A stretch of DNA of 64,000 nt from Amycolatopsis eburnea (GCF_003937945.1 NZ_RSEC01000060.1:806001-870000), one strand, 5' to 3'; positions 24,001 to 32,952 are shown, counted from the first letter of the stretch. The notes: generated from the letters alone by a model not told the origin. Program-made: numbers and translations.

Positions 24001-26849
24001 GCGGCGAGCTTGCGCAGCAGGTCCAGCGTCGAGCCGGACTCGCTTTCGCCGGACGCGGCGTCGGCCTCGGCGGCCTGCGCCTTCTCCGCGGCCAGCTCGG
24101 CGGCCAGCTCGCTGTCGATCGACGGCGCCGCCTCGCACGGGCTGGCCAGGAAGTTGAACACGCCGTCGGCGGGCAGGGCGCGCACGACGCGGCCCTCGAA
24201 CAGCGTGTCCAGCGACAGCTCGGCGCCGAGCGCGAACGCCGCGCCGACGACCCGCAGCAGCGCCTGCAGCGACGCGTTGTCCGTGTCGATCGCGAGCACC
24301 GGGGTCTCCGGCGCGATCTCCTCGAACAGCCCGGTCAGCACCCGGCCCGGCCCGACCTCGACCACCAGGTCGCTGCGCTCGGCCACCTTGGCGGCGGCTT
24401 CGCGGAAGCGGACCGGCAGCACGATCTGGTCGCGCAGCAGCTCCGCCAGGTTCTCCGCCGCGTGCAGGACGTCGCCGCTCACGGTGGAGACGACCGGCCG
24501 CTCGAGGCGGGAGAAGGAGAACTCGCCCAGCTTCTCGGTCATCGCGTTCGCGGCGGGCTCGACCGCCGGCGAGTGGAAGGCGTGCGAGACCTTGATCCGG
24601 GTCGCGCCGACGCCCTGGGCCTTGGCCCGGGCGACGATCTTGTCGATCGCCGGGGCGGGCCCGGAGATGACGGTCTGCTCGGGCGCGTTGTAGCCGGCGA
24701 TGACGACGTCGTCGCCCAGGCCCAGCTCCTCCACCCGGCTCGGCGAAGCGGCGATGCCTGCCATCGCGCCGGTGCCGTCGCCGGTCGTCGTGGCCATCAC
24801 CTTGCCGCGGACCTTGGCCAGCGCCAGCAGCCCGCGCTCGTCGAGCGCGCCGCCCCAGTGCAGGGCGGTCAGCTCGCCGAGGCTGTGGCCGGTCGCCGCC
24901 GACGCCTCGATGCCGAACGAGCGCAGCACGCGCAGCGCGGCCAGCGAGCCGGTGACGATCCGGGGCTGCGCCACCTCGGTGGCGACCTGGTCGCCGGTGG
25001 CGGGCAGCCCGGCGGCGCGGTAGATCTCCTCGGCCGCGGCGAACCGGCGGCGCAGCGCGCTCTCGCCGCCGCGCCCGGAACCCTGGCCGGGGAACAGGTA
25101 GCCGATCTTCGGCGCGGTGCCGCGGCTGCTCGCGAAGATGCCGTCGGCGCTGTCGAAGACCGCGTCACCCGAGTCGAACTGCTCCAGCAGCTTCGTCAGC
25201 TTCCGTTCGGCGTGCTCCGGGTTGGCCGCGACGACCGCGGCGCGCACCGGCTTGCCCGAGACCTCCTTCGCCAGGGTGGCGGCGAGGTCGGTCAGCTCGG
25301 CGAAGGAGAGCTTCGGCACGGTTTCCAGCACCGCGGCGACGTTCCCGCGCAGGGTGGCGAGGTCGTCGGCGTCGAACAGCAGCAGTTCGGCGTCCTGGCG
25401 GCCGGCGACCAGCGTGCGGGCGCGCTCGTCGAGCTCGCGGCGCCGCGGCGCGGTCGGTGCCTCGGTGACGGTGATGTGGGAGTTGATCCCGCCGAAGCCC
25501 ATCGCGGAAACACCCGCGCGGACCGGCTGGTCCTCCGGCCACAGCGTCGCGTCGCGCGGGACGTACATCCGCGCCGAGGACCCGGTGAGCGACTCGTGCG
25601 GGTCGTGGTGGCCGGTGGCCGGCGGGATGACCTGGTGGTAGACCGCCAGCGTCGCCTTGATCAGGCCGGCGACGCCCGCCGCGGCCTTGGTGTGGCCGAT
25701 GTTGCCCTTGATCGTCGACAGCGCGGCCTGCTTGGCCAGCGGGTCGGCGTCGCGGCGGGCGGTGGACAGCGCCTCGATCTCGGTGGCGTCGCCCAGCGCG
25801 GTGCCGGTGCCGTGGCCCTCGAAGTAGGAGACGGTCTCGACGCCGTAGCCCGCGCGGTCGTAGGCGCGCTTGATGGCCAGCCGGTGCCCGGCGGCCTCGG
25901 GCCGGGTGATGCCGCCCTTGCCGTCGGAGGAGACGCCCCAGCCGCCGATCGACGCGTAGATCCGCTTGCCCTGCTCCAGCGCGTCGCTTTCGCGCATCAG
26001 GACCAGCATGCCCGAGCCCTCGCCGGGCCAGAAGCCGTTGGAGTCGGCGTCGTAGACCTTCATCTCGCGCTTGGCCAGCGCGCCGGTCTTGGCGAAGCCG
26101 ATGACCTCGAACGGGTCGATCGACAGGTCGACACCGCCGGCGATGGCGAGGTCCAGGTCGCCCTGGACGAGCGCGTTGGCCGCGGTGACCACCGAGAGCA
26201 GCGAGGACGAGCAGGCGCCGTCGACGGTGTACCCGCCGCCGGCGAAGTCGAAGTGGTTGCAGACGCGGCCGGCGATGGTGTTCGCCAGGCCACCGGCGAG
26301 GGTGTCCTCGTTGATCTCGGGGAACGGCTCCTTGTACTGGATTTCGAGTTCCCGCAGGAAGTTCGCGGTCTCCTCGTCCTCCCAGCCGCGGGAGCTCAGC
26401 GCCGCCGCGACCGTGCGGCGCACGTACGGCCAGCGCAGCCGCATGATGTTGGCGCGGGAGAACTCGCCGGTGAGGCTGTTGCCGATGACGACGCCGGTGC
26501 TCTGCTTCGGGGCGCCGTCGCCTTCATCGAACCCGGCGTCGGCGAGCGCCTGCGCGGCGACGTCGAGGGCGAGCCAGTGCGTCGTGTCGGTCGCCCGGAA
26601 GGTGCTCCCGGCGACCTTGTGCGCCACCCGGTCGAACTCGTAGTCCCGCAGCACGGCCGCCTTCTGCGCGTAGAAGCGGTCCGGCGCCTTCGGGTCGGGC
26701 GAGTAGTAGTCCGCCCGGTTCATCCGCTCGTCCGGCAGCCTGCGGAACGCCCGGCGCCCGGCCAGCACGTTTTCCCAGAGCTCCTCCGGAGAACTCGCGT
26801 CGGGGTACCGGAGACCGATACCGACGATCGAAATCCGCTCTACGCTCAT
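21024..26849 (-). CDS. pksE: Iterative enediyne polyketide synthase (PKSE)
   Basis: A 1941-aa single-module iterative type I PKS with the enediyne-specific order KS-AT-ACP-KR-DH-PPTase. KS: Cys213 in VDGACSSSLL, His346 and His386 in EGHGTGTALGD and GNIGHTKAAAG. AT: Ser656 in GHSLGELTA. ACP: near residues 940-1000, with Ser973/974 in DLHLSSITVGQ taking the phosphopantetheine. KR: glycine motif TGGGKGITAES near 1214. DH: His near 1492 in DHLLDGQLLFPAVLG. The C-terminal PPTase domain has VACDIETAIERTEEDW near 1838 and self-pantetheinylates the ACP. It makes a linear polyene in about eight rounds, which E10 releases. ATG 26849 starts the gene; the 247-bp leader carries two hairpins. Confidence 0.98.
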   Translation of the reverse strand: MSVERISIVGIGLRYPDASSPEELWENVLAGRRAFRRLPDERMNRADYYSPDPKAPDRFYAQKAAVLRDYEFDRVAHKVAGSTFRATDTTHWLALDVAAQALADAGFDEGDGAPKQSTGVVIGNSLTGEFSRANIMRLRWPYVRRTVAAALSSRGWEDEETANFLRELEIQYKEPFPEINEDTLAGGLANTIAGRVCNHFDFAGGGYTVDGACSSSLLSVVTAANALVQGDLDLAIAGGVDLSIDPFEVIGFAKTGALAKREMKVYDADSNGFWPGEGSGMLVLMRESDALEQGKRIYASIGGWGVSSDGKGGITRPEAAGHRLAIKRAYDRAGYGVETVSYFEGHGTGTALGDATEIEALSTARRDADPLAKQAALSTIKGNIGHTKAAAGVAGLIKATLAVYHQVIPPATGHHDPHESLTGSSARMYVPRDATLWPEDQPVRAGVSAMGFGGINSHITVTEAPTAPRRRELDERARTLVAGRQDAELLLFDADDLATLRGNVAAVLETVPKLSFAELTDLAATLAKEVSGKPVRAAVVAANPEHAERKLTKLLEQFDSGDAVFDSADGIFASSRGTAPKIGYLFPGQGSGRGGESALRRRFAAAEEIYRAAGLPATGDQVATEVAQPRIVTGSLAALRVLRSFGIEASAATGHSLGELTALHWGGALDERGLLALAKVRGKVMATTTGDGTGAMAGIAASPSRVEELGLGDDVVIAGYNAPEQTVISGPAPAIDKIVARAKAQGVGATRIKVSHAFHSPAVEPAANAMTEKLGEFSFSRLERPVVSTVSGDVLHAAENLAELLRDQIVLPVRFREAAAKVAERSDLVVEVGPGRVLTGLFEEIAPETPVLAIDTDNASLQALLRVVGAAFALGAELSLDTLFEGRVVRALPADGVFNFLASPCEAAPSIDSELAAELAAEKAQAAEADAASGESESGSTLDLLRKLAAERVELPLEAVTADTHPLDDLHLSSITVGQLVNDVTRALGRPALEGMPNFATVCLGELAEMIDELAQTAKPTDSGAGEAPGVGPWVRPFAVEYVPAPRPKADLTPGAGQAEWQVFATPRHPLAEPLKAALAKAGVGDGVLLVLPADCDSSHVGLFLDAGRAVMAAPNGTRFVVVHHGYGAAGLARTLRLEDPSAKTTIIDFADPTPSDEDAVASAVSTVVAEVAATTDFTEARYGADGGRTVPRLSALAAPKPGPIQDSLDATDVLLVTGGGKGITAESALALAKDSGARLALLGRSDPESDSELAENLDRMEAAGIRYRYERADVTSAPAVAEVVARIEADLGPVTAVLHGAGRNEPAALFSLTEDSFRKTLAPKIGGLNAVLNAVDQDKIKLLVTFGSIIGRAGLRGEAHYATANDWMTELTLRFGQEHPKARAIALEWSVWSGTGMGEKLGVVSALMRDGITPIPTEEGITILRQVLADPAAPPVLVVCGRTSGLATLPIQKRELPLTRFVDRAIVHYPGVELITEADLSDGADPYLTDHLLDGQLLFPAVLGMEAMTQAAAATLDRTGTPVLSDVEFLRPIIVSPGGSTTVRLATLARDADTVDVVIRSDETGFSADHFRARLSFARPAELGERAPRDVALPPVPVEPISELYGSVLFQGKRFQRVLGYRRASARHAVAEIATSADHYWFAPFLPQERLLADPGTRDAMMHAIQCCVPDATLLPQGIEKLYLAEPGVQHDEYVLLDAKERFQDGDSYVYDLDVRNPDGTLVERWEGLKLRAVRKRDGAGPWVPSMLGSYVERACERLLGGTRSVVLEPDPAGRPAEGIAERRAQTALAAGRALDKPVEVRYRPDGKPEFDGGNVGASHTSQLTLVVAGADQVACDIETAIERTEEDWAGLLGEELLGLGRLLAADTGEPISVANTRVWSALECVRKTGLMTQALTVRQVDADGWALLASGNARIATWSTTVNDRTDPIVFAVLHAEGN

Positions 26850-27096
26850 GCCACCGCACTCCCACTGGCTCTCGAGCCCCGTATCACCGGGACCATCAGG
26901 TCCCCGCTGTCCTCCGGTGCGGGGCTCGCGCCCCGCCCCCGGTCTGATTCCCCGGGCGGTAGCCGCCCGGTGCCCGTCCGCCGGGCGTTGAAGTCCAGCA
27001 TCTCCCGGCCGGTGCGGACCGTCTTCTCTCTCCCTGCCCGCGGCGTGCACGTCAGCACGCTGGGACAAGGGACCCACACCGTCTACAATGGATTTT
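26850..27096. promoter_or_regulatory. PKSE leader region with two hairpins
   Basis: This gene-free stretch lies directly before the PKSE start. Two compact stems are present: GCGGGGC/GCCCCGC (26919-26936, 4-nt loop) and CCGGGCGG/CCGCCCGG (26952-26970, 3-nt loop). An AT-rich patch is at 27083-27103. A promoter probably lies here, since the upstream gene ends inside the AT-rich patch. I could not place -10 and -35 boxes with confidence. Confidence 0.4.
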
Positions 27097-27891
27097 TCAG
27101 GCGCCGAACTGGCCGGGCTTGCGGCCCTGGCCCGCCGGCCCGCGGTAGGCCTGGGCGATGTCCAGCCACTGGTCCGCCAGCGTGCCCTGCGCCCGCACGT
27201 CGAGGTCGTAGCGGTGCCGCCGCCGGGTGACCAGCAGGCAGAAGTCCGCCGCGCTGCCGGTGACCCGCTGGGTCGCGTCCTCGGGCCCGAACGTCCACAG
27301 CGCGCCCGAGGGCGCGGTGAGCTCGAACCGGAACTCCTCCGCCGGCGGCTTCAGGTTCCGCGCCTCGTAGCCGAAGTCCCGGACGCGCACGGCGAAGCCG
27401 ACCAGGTGCTTGATCCGGTCGGTCCGCTCGCGGCGCACGCCGAGCGCGTCGGCGATGTCCTGGCCGTGGCCGAACGCCTCCATCATCCCCGCGCACGCCA
27501 GCACGTACGGCGGCAGCGGGTTGACCAGCCACGGCACCAGCTGGTCGCCGGGCACGGCCGCGAGTGCCTTGATGCCGGCGTCGCGCTCGGCGCGCCAGCG
27601 CGTCAGCAGCACCTCGGCCGGGTCGTGGATGTAGTCCTCCAGCGCGGCGTTCACCGCGGCCTCGAAGCCGCCCTTGAGCGACTTCGTCATGGCGACGAAG
27701 GCTTCCGGCTGCGCGGCCGAGAGGCCGGCGATGCGGAAGATGAAGGCGAGGTGCCCGATCTGGTGCCGGACCGGCCAGCCCGGCGCCGGGGTGGGGGTGT
27801 CCCACTCCGCTTCGGAAAGGCCGGCGACGAGCGCGTCCACCTCGGCGGCCTCCGCGGTCAGGTCGGCGATCACGCCCGTGGTGTCAGTCAC
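27097..27891 (-). CDS. TIGR03084-type metal-binding protein (mycothiol/DinB-like superfamily), long form
   Basis: A 264-aa member of the mycothiol-dependent maleylpyruvate isomerase-like (DinB fold) superfamily, close to the TIGR03084 group. The start is GTG 27891. The conserved positions are APGWPVRHQIGHLAF (first metal histidine), MEAFGHGQDIADALG (further ligands) and the C-terminal WTFGPEDATQRVTGSAADFC. A clearly related 221-aa protein is encoded at 42795-43460. Possible roles are thiol-linked detoxification or isomerisation. It lies between the PKS and the AhpD-like gene and may be co-transcribed with the core genes. Confidence 0.8.
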   Translation of the reverse strand: MTDTTGVIADLTAEAAEVDALVAGLSEAEWDTPTPAPGWPVRHQIGHLAFIFRIAGLSAAQPEAFVAMTKSLKGGFEAAVNAALEDYIHDPAEVLLTRWRAERDAGIKALAAVPGDQLVPWLVNPLPPYVLACAGMMEAFGHGQDIADALGVRRERTDRIKHLVGFAVRVRDFGYEARNLKPPAEEFRFELTAPSGALWTFGPEDATQRVTGSAADFCLLVTRRRHRYDLDVRAQGTLADQWLDIAQAYRGPAGQGRKPGQFGA

Positions 27892-28087
27892 CTGTCTGTC
27901 CTCTCACCGATGCGACGTCTTCTCGTGGGACAGCGGCCGCCGCGACGGGGCGGGGGTAAGGGCGCCACCGCGCGGCGACCGCCGTCCGGAGCAGATCGGC
28001 TGCCGCGCGGGGCGGGCGAAGCGGTCCCGGGGAAACGTTGGTGTCCCGGTGCTGCGCGCCCCGGCGGGCGATCTGACCTCCCGATCA

Positions 28088-29134
28088 TCACCCGCGCCGA
28101 CCTGCAGGGTCTTCTCTTGGCGGGCGGACCGGCAGCCGCTCACCGGCCGCCACGGCCGCCGTGAAAGCGGCCCACGACACCAGCTCCACCAGGCCCCGAT
28201 CGGTCGCGTCCACGGCGGCGACGTCGTCGGCCCCGACCTGGTACGCGGCCTTGGCGGTGAGCAGCGCCAACCGGCCCGCGGCACGTTCCCCGGCCGGCAG
28301 CTCGGCGAGCAGCGGCTCGACCCACGCGCGGCTCAGCCCGGGCGGTTTCCCGTCCCACGCCTTGACTTCCCGGCGGACGAGGTCCCGCACGCGAGAAGGC
28401 ACCGACCGTTCCCCGGCGGCCTCGATGGCCGCCGCGGCGCGCGCGAAGGCGTCGGAGAGGGTGTCCCCCGGCCCGTCCCCGGCCGCGGCGGGCAGCAGTT
28501 CCAGCGCCCACCCGGCCGGCGGCGGGTCCCCGGGCTTGAGCAGGAACCCCAGCACGGCCTTGGCTTTCGCCCGCGCCTGCGGCGGCACGTTCTCCGCCAG
28601 CGGCGAAGGCCCGAGGAACACGCTCACGACCCGGTTGAGGTAGTGGAACGCGACGGCGACCCCGGCGAACTCGGCGGCGGTGCCGGCCGGGATGTCCGCG
28701 GGCAGCCCGCCCTCGCCCCGCGCCCAGGCCGCCAGCGCCCGCGTGTCGCGATCGGGAATGCCCCCGACGTCCCCGGCCTCGATGGCCGCGGCGGCGGCCG
28801 GGTCGCCCAGCGACCCCAGCGCCATCCCGTGCACCTCGACGCAGTAGGGGCACTCGTTGGCCGCGGACACGGCCGCCGCGACGACCTCCTTGTCCGCCCG
28901 GCTCGCGGACCCGGCGGCCACCAGCGACTCCCGCAGCACCAGCCACGCCGCGGCGAGCGCCTCGGGCGACGCCGAGTGCAGCGCCATCGGCGGCGCGAGC
29001 ATCCCGAAGTCCCGCTCGACCTGCCGGTAGACGTCCTTCACGAGCCCCCGCGCCCGCCGCGGGCGCACAACCTCGACGTACTTCACGTCCCGCAGCGTCC
29101 GCCGCAACGCGATCCTGACCAGCCCCGGAGCCAT
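28088..29134 (-). CDS. Long AhpD-like/carboxymuconolactone decarboxylase-like protein
   Basis: A 348-aa protein with an AhpD-type N-terminal part holding NECPYCVEVHG (CxxC plus His) and a long C-terminal helical extension (VEPLLAELPAGERAAGRLAL and following) that could be a degenerate second copy. Typical AhpD proteins are about half this length. ATG 29134 has a strong site (AAAGGAGGAGG). It follows the GMC gene on the same strand across a palindromic repeat, so it probably forms a separate transcript. Peroxide removal around the enediyne core step is a plausible but unproven role. Confidence 0.72.
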   Translation of the reverse strand: MAPGLVRIALRRTLRDVKYVEVVRPRRARGLVKDVYRQVERDFGMLAPPMALHSASPEALAAAWLVLRESLVAAGSASRADKEVVAAAVSAANECPYCVEVHGMALGSLGDPAAAAAIEAGDVGGIPDRDTRALAAWARGEGGLPADIPAGTAAEFAGVAVAFHYLNRVVSVFLGPSPLAENVPPQARAKAKAVLGFLLKPGDPPPAGWALELLPAAAGDGPGDTLSDAFARAAAAIEAAGERSVPSRVRDLVRREVKAWDGKPPGLSRAWVEPLLAELPAGERAAGRLALLTAKAAYQVGADDVAAVDATDRGLVELVSWAAFTAAVAAGERLPVRPPREDPAGRRG

Positions 29135-29166
29135 GGCCCCTCCTCCTTTTTCGACGTCCGGCCAAG

Positions 29167-29250
29167 CGCCCCAATGTGGCGTTCGGTGCGTCAGACGCAC
29201 CCAATGTGGCGTTCGGTGCGTTGGACGCAACCAACGCCACATTGGGGCGC
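29167..29250. repeat. CCCCAATGTGGCGTT-family inverted repeat
   Basis: Two direct copies of CCCAATGTGGCGTTCGGTGC are followed by the inverted copy AACGCCACATTGGGG, giving a branched hairpin. The same family, with the copy order reversed, lies at 50929-51002. Here it sits after the GMC gene and before the AhpD-like gene, so it probably ends the GMC operon. Confidence 0.65.
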
Positions 29251-29321
29251 ATTCCGGCCAGTGCCCCAAACAACCGAACTCGCGCACCCGGACGAGTGCG
29301 CGAGTTCGTGGGTGGCGTGCC

Positions 29322-30974
29322 TCAGTTCCCGGCGACCAGGTCCAGTTTGGACACTGCCCGCCGTCCGGTGATCGAGCCGTCCGGGGCCGGGGCCCCGTAC
29401 TTGACGTCGACGCCGCGCGACTGCAGCTCGCGGACGATGCCCGGGATGGACCGCTCGGCCAGCGCCGCGATGGTCATCGCCGGGTTGACCGTCAGCGCTC
29501 CCGGCACCGACGCGCTGTCGGTGACGAAGATGCCCGGGTGGTTGCGCAGCTCGTGGTTCGGGTGCAGCGCGGACGTCGCCGGGTCGTCGCCGATGCGGCA
29601 GGACGCCAGCGGGTGCACCGTGTACGCGCCGACGACGTCGTTGGTCCACGGCGAGACCTTCGCCAGGCCGTCCTTCTCGATGATCGCCTTGCAGTCGGCG
29701 TCGGCGAGCGCCCAGCCCCGGCGGGTGTTCTCCGTCGGGTCGTAGCGCAGCGGGCCGCGGCCGAGCATCTGCTGCGAAATCCGGTAGGCGTTGCCGGTCG
29801 GCGGCGGCGTGCCGAAGACGCCTTCGTTGTCGTCCTCGGTCATCAGGAAGATCGTGAGCCAGTTGGCCCACTGCTTGAGGATCTCCTTCTTCTCCGCCCC
29901 GTACCAGCGCGGCTCCTCCCCGCCCGGCACCTGCGCCAGGATGGTGCCCAGGCCCGGCGGGAAGTAGAGCTGCTCCAGCGAGTACCGCTCGTACTCCGGC
30001 AGCGACCCGTCGAGCTTGTCCCAGTTCGCGACGGTCGGGCCCTTGCCGATGTGGTTGGCCGAGTAGACCGGACCGTCCTCACGGGACAGTCCCAGCACCT
30101 CGCGGACGCGGTCCTCGTCGATGATCGCGGTGTTGAGCCGCTCGCCGTTGCCGGAGAAGTACCGCCCGACGCCGTGCGGCATCTCGCCCAGCGCCGCCTC
30201 CGAGCGCTGCAGGATCACCGGGGTCGCGCCGGCGCCCGCGGCGATGATGACGACCTTCGCCTCGATCACGCCGGTGCCGGTGTGCACCCGGTAGTCCTCT
30301 TCGTCCACGATGTCGAAGTGGACGCGGTAGCTGCCGTCCTCGGTGCGCTCCAGCCGCTGGACCTCGTGCAGCGGCCGGATTTCCGCGCCGTGCGAAAGAG
30401 CCGCCGGCAGGTAGTTGGTCAGCATCGACCGCTTGGCGTCGAACTTGCAGCCCGCCATCATGAAGTTGCAGTTGACGCAGGTGTCGTTGTCCACCGCGAC
30501 CGGCGCCGGGTTCGCCGTGCGCCCCGAGTGGTTGCAGGCCGCGGCCCACAGCCCACCGGCGTAGGAGACGTCGCTCCAGTCCTGTTTGGACACCGGGATC
30601 GACTCGTCGACGCGGTCGTACCACGGCTCCAGCGTGTCGCGGGAGATCACCGACGGCCACATCCGGCGCCCGATGCTGCCGTGGCGCTCGAATACGAACC
30701 GCGGCGCGCGCGGCATCGCCGCGAAGTACACCACGCTGCCACCGCCCACGCAGTTGCCGCCCAGCACGCTCATCCCGTCGCCGACGACGAAGTCGAACGC
30801 GCGGGTGTAGGACGAGCCGAGCAGGTAGTCGTGCTCGAAGTCGGCCGCGGCCAGCCACGGCCCGCGCTCCAGCACCGTCACCTTCGCCCCGCCGGCGGCG
30901 AGGTGGTAGGCCGGGATGGACCCGCCGAAACCGCTGCCGACGATGACGACGTCGGTCTTGTCGATGGCAGTCAT
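29322..30974 (-). CDS. GMC/cholesterol-oxidase-like oxidoreductase (E9-like)
   Basis: A 550-aa FAD oxidoreductase of the GMC superfamily with the FAD motif VIVGSGFGGSIPAYHLA near residue 10 and a C-terminal segment VPGALTVNPAMTIAALAER. It carries several cysteines, some in a C-rich stretch (NDTCVNCNFMMAGCKFD) unlike ordinary GMC enzymes. Its position after the E8-like gene, with a 4-nt ATGA overlap, matches the E7-E8-E9 order in 9-membered enediyne clusters. There it is called an oxidoreductase of the core pathway. The exact chemistry is not established. Confidence 0.88.
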   Translation of the reverse strand: MTAIDKTDVVIVGSGFGGSIPAYHLAAGGAKVTVLERGPWLAAADFEHDYLLGSSYTRAFDFVVGDGMSVLGGNCVGGGSVVYFAAMPRAPRFVFERHGSIGRRMWPSVISRDTLEPWYDRVDESIPVSKQDWSDVSYAGGLWAAACNHSGRTANPAPVAVDNDTCVNCNFMMAGCKFDAKRSMLTNYLPAALSHGAEIRPLHEVQRLERTEDGSYRVHFDIVDEEDYRVHTGTGVIEAKVVIIAAGAGATPVILQRSEAALGEMPHGVGRYFSGNGERLNTAIIDEDRVREVLGLSREDGPVYSANHIGKGPTVANWDKLDGSLPEYERYSLEQLYFPPGLGTILAQVPGGEEPRWYGAEKKEILKQWANWLTIFLMTEDDNEGVFGTPPPTGNAYRISQQMLGRGPLRYDPTENTRRGWALADADCKAIIEKDGLAKVSPWTNDVVGAYTVHPLASCRIGDDPATSALHPNHELRNHPGIFVTDSASVPGALTVNPAMTIAALAERSIPGIVRELQSRGVDVKYGAPAPDGSITGRRAVSKLDLVAGN

Positions 30975-31540
30975 GCGGGGCTCCCGGAAGGCGTCGTGTC
31001 GGGGTGGAGCTCGGCCAGCTTGCGGCCGTAGCCGTACTTCGGGAACCGCCAGAACCCGTCGGCGTCCGGCGCCTGGTAGCCCAGTGCCAGCAGACCGGGG
31101 TGCCCCTCGCGGATGGCTTCGGCGGTGTGCTTGTGCGCGGCGCTGTCGAAGGCCATGTTGCAGAACAGCGCGAGGCTGACCCAGCCGTCCTTCTCCGGGT
31201 GCCCCGGCGTGGTCAGCCGGTGCACCAGCTCGCGGCGGTGCTCGTACGGCAGCGCGACGAACGGCGGGACGTCGTGGTCGAGCTCCAGCTCCACCTCGCC
31301 CGCGTAGGCCTTCGCGTGGTCGTTGAGCGACTGCGCGAGGTAGGGCAGGCCGGCCGTGACGCCGGTCGCGTCGAAGTTCAGCAGCTCGAGCGCGCCCGCG
31401 GCGACCGAGCCGGGACCGGGCGCGGCCCCGGCGACCGCCCGGTCGCCGTCGAACCGCTTCTCCCCGGGCACGATCGTGTCCGCGTACGCCTCGAGGGTCA
31501 TGTTCATGACGCGTTCTTCTTCGGTGGCCTCGGGTTGCAC
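30971..31540 (-). CDS. DUF5987-like small subunit (E8-like)
   Basis: A 189-aa protein resembling DUF5987 and gluconate 2-dehydrogenase subunit-3-like proteins, which accompany GMC oxidoreductases. Conserved stretches are LEAYADTIVPGEKRFDGDRA, FVALPYEHRRELVHRLT and FPKYGYGRKLAELHPDT. Its stop overlaps the GMC start, so the two products probably work as a complex. Enediyne clusters with an E8 gene keep the same order. A start at the first ATG is used; an internal ATG after GAAGAACGCGTC would shorten it by 11-13 residues. Confidence 0.82.
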   Translation of the reverse strand: MQPEATEEERVMNMTLEAYADTIVPGEKRFDGDRAVAGAAPGPGSVAAGALELLNFDATGVTAGLPYLAQSLNDHAKAYAGEVELELDHDVPPFVALPYEHRRELVHRLTTPGHPEKDGWVSLALFCNMAFDSAAHKHTAEAIREGHPGLLALGYQAPDADGFWRFPKYGYGRKLAELHPDTTPSGSPA

Positions 31541-31575
31541 CGGCCTACCTCCTCATCGAATGTCCACAGTAGACG

Positions 31576-32952
31576 TCAGGCTGCTTCGGACCGCCGCGCC
31601 CGCTCCCGGCGGTGCACGGTCATCGGCAGCCCGCCGCGCACCCGCAGCGAGAGCATCGCCTCGGGCTCGACGACCTTGTCCGGCACCTTGCGCAGCTCGA
31701 GGTCGCGCGCGGCCATGGCGAGCACGAACACCGCCTCCATCACCCCGAGGCTGTTGCCGATGCAGAACCTCGGGCCGGCCCCGAAGGGCAGGTAGGCGTA
31801 CCGCGGCGGCCGCTCCGCGGCGGTGAACCGGCCCGGGTCGAAGCGCTCGGGGTCGGTCCAGAACCCCGGGTGCCGGTGCAGCGTGTAGGGCACCACGACG
31901 ACGTCGGACCCGGCGGGCACGTGGTACCCGCCGATCTCGTCGTCGGCCTGGGCGATCCGCGGCAGCAGCCACACCGGCGGGTAGAGCCGCATGACCTCTT
32001 CGACCACCGCGACGGTGAACGTCAGCCGCCGCAGGTCCTCGTACTCGGGCAGCCGGTCGCCGAGCACCTCGACGGCCTCGGCGTGCAGCCGCTCGCCGAC
32101 TTCCGGGTGCTCGTCGATCAGGTGGAACGCCCAGCCCAGCGTGCTCGCCGTGGTTTCGTGCCCGGCCAGCAGCAGGGTGATCAGCTCGTCGCGCATGCGC
32201 TCGCGCGAAGCGCCGTCTTCCGAGCCCGACGCGATGAGCCGGGACAGCACGTCCTCGCCGTTCTCGACCGGGTTCGCCAGGCGCTGGTCGACCAGCTCGT
32301 CGGCGATCCGGCGCAGGTCCTCGCGCGCGGTCCGGAAGTGCAGCTGCTTCTTGAGCGGCACCCACTGCGGGACCATGCTCAGCGTGACCGCCTCGAACAT
32401 GGCCTGGTCCTGCACCGCCTCGAACGAGTGGCCGAGGGTTTCGTACCCGCCCAGTTCGGCGTCGAGCAGCGTCTTGCCGAGCACGCCGAGGGTCAGCCCG
32501 GTCATCTCGTGCAGGACCTCGACCGGCCCGTCGTGCGCGGCCAGCCGCTGGATCAGCCCGTCCACTTCGGCCGCCACGATGCCGGCCTGGCGCGAGATCC
32601 GCTTGGGCTGGAACACCGGCTGGATGGTCCGGCGCTGCTTCTTCCACGTGTCGCCGTCGCTGGTGAGCAGGCCGTCGCCGAGGGCCCGGCGGGCCTCCTG
32701 CAGGCCGATGCCCTTGTGGTAGTTCGCCGCGTTGTCCGCGAGCACGTGCTTGGCCAGGTCCGGGTGGTTCACCAGGTACATCGCCTTGGGTCCGATGGCG
32801 ATGCGGACGACGTCGCCGTAGGCCTCGGCGTTGTCGCCCATGAGCGCGAGCCGGTCGGTGAAGAGCTGCTTCAGCAACCGGATCGTCGCCCGGCGCGGCG
32901 GCCCGGGCGGCGCGGTGCGCGCCGCCCGGGTGTCGTCCGTGGGACCCGTCAT
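31576..32952 (-). CDS. Cytochrome P450 (E7-like)
   Basis: A 458-aa P450. The oxygen-activating helix reads LLLAGHETTAST near residue 263, the ExxR pair is in VEEVMRLYPP near 321, and the haem-binding loop is FGAGPRFCIGN with Cys near 398. ATG 32952 overlaps the UnbU stop by 4 nt (ATGA). The length and the AGHETT form resemble CYP102/CYP4-like bacterial P450s. Enediyne E7 proteins are P450s placed beside E8 and E9, so oxidation of the core or its precursor is likely. It needs a separate ferredoxin, none of which is present here. Confidence 0.92.
   Translation of the reverse strand: MTGPTDDTRAARTAPPGPPRRATIRLLKQLFTDRLALMGDNAEAYGDVVRIAIGPKAMYLVNHPDLAKHVLADNAANYHKGIGLQEARRALGDGLLTSDGDTWKKQRRTIQPVFQPKRISRQAGIVAAEVDGLIQRLAAHDGPVEVLHEMTGLTLGVLGKTLLDAELGGYETLGHSFEAVQDQAMFEAVTLSMVPQWVPLKKQLHFRTAREDLRRIADELVDQRLANPVENGEDVLSRLIASGSEDGASRERMRDELITLLLAGHETTASTLGWAFHLIDEHPEVGERLHAEAVEVLGDRLPEYEDLRRLTFTVAVVEEVMRLYPPVWLLPRIAQADDEIGGYHVPAGSDVVVVPYTLHRHPGFWTDPERFDPGRFTAAERPPRYAYLPFGAGPRFCIGNSLGVMEAVFVLAMAARDLELRKVPDKVVEPEAMLSLRVRGGLPMTVHRRERARRSEAA

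Noticed and set aside
21039..27230. A very long open frame on the + strand opposite the PKSE gene
   Set aside because: It is a GC-driven mirror of the PKSE coding strand, with no start context or recognisable domain, while the - strand frame has full PKS motifs.
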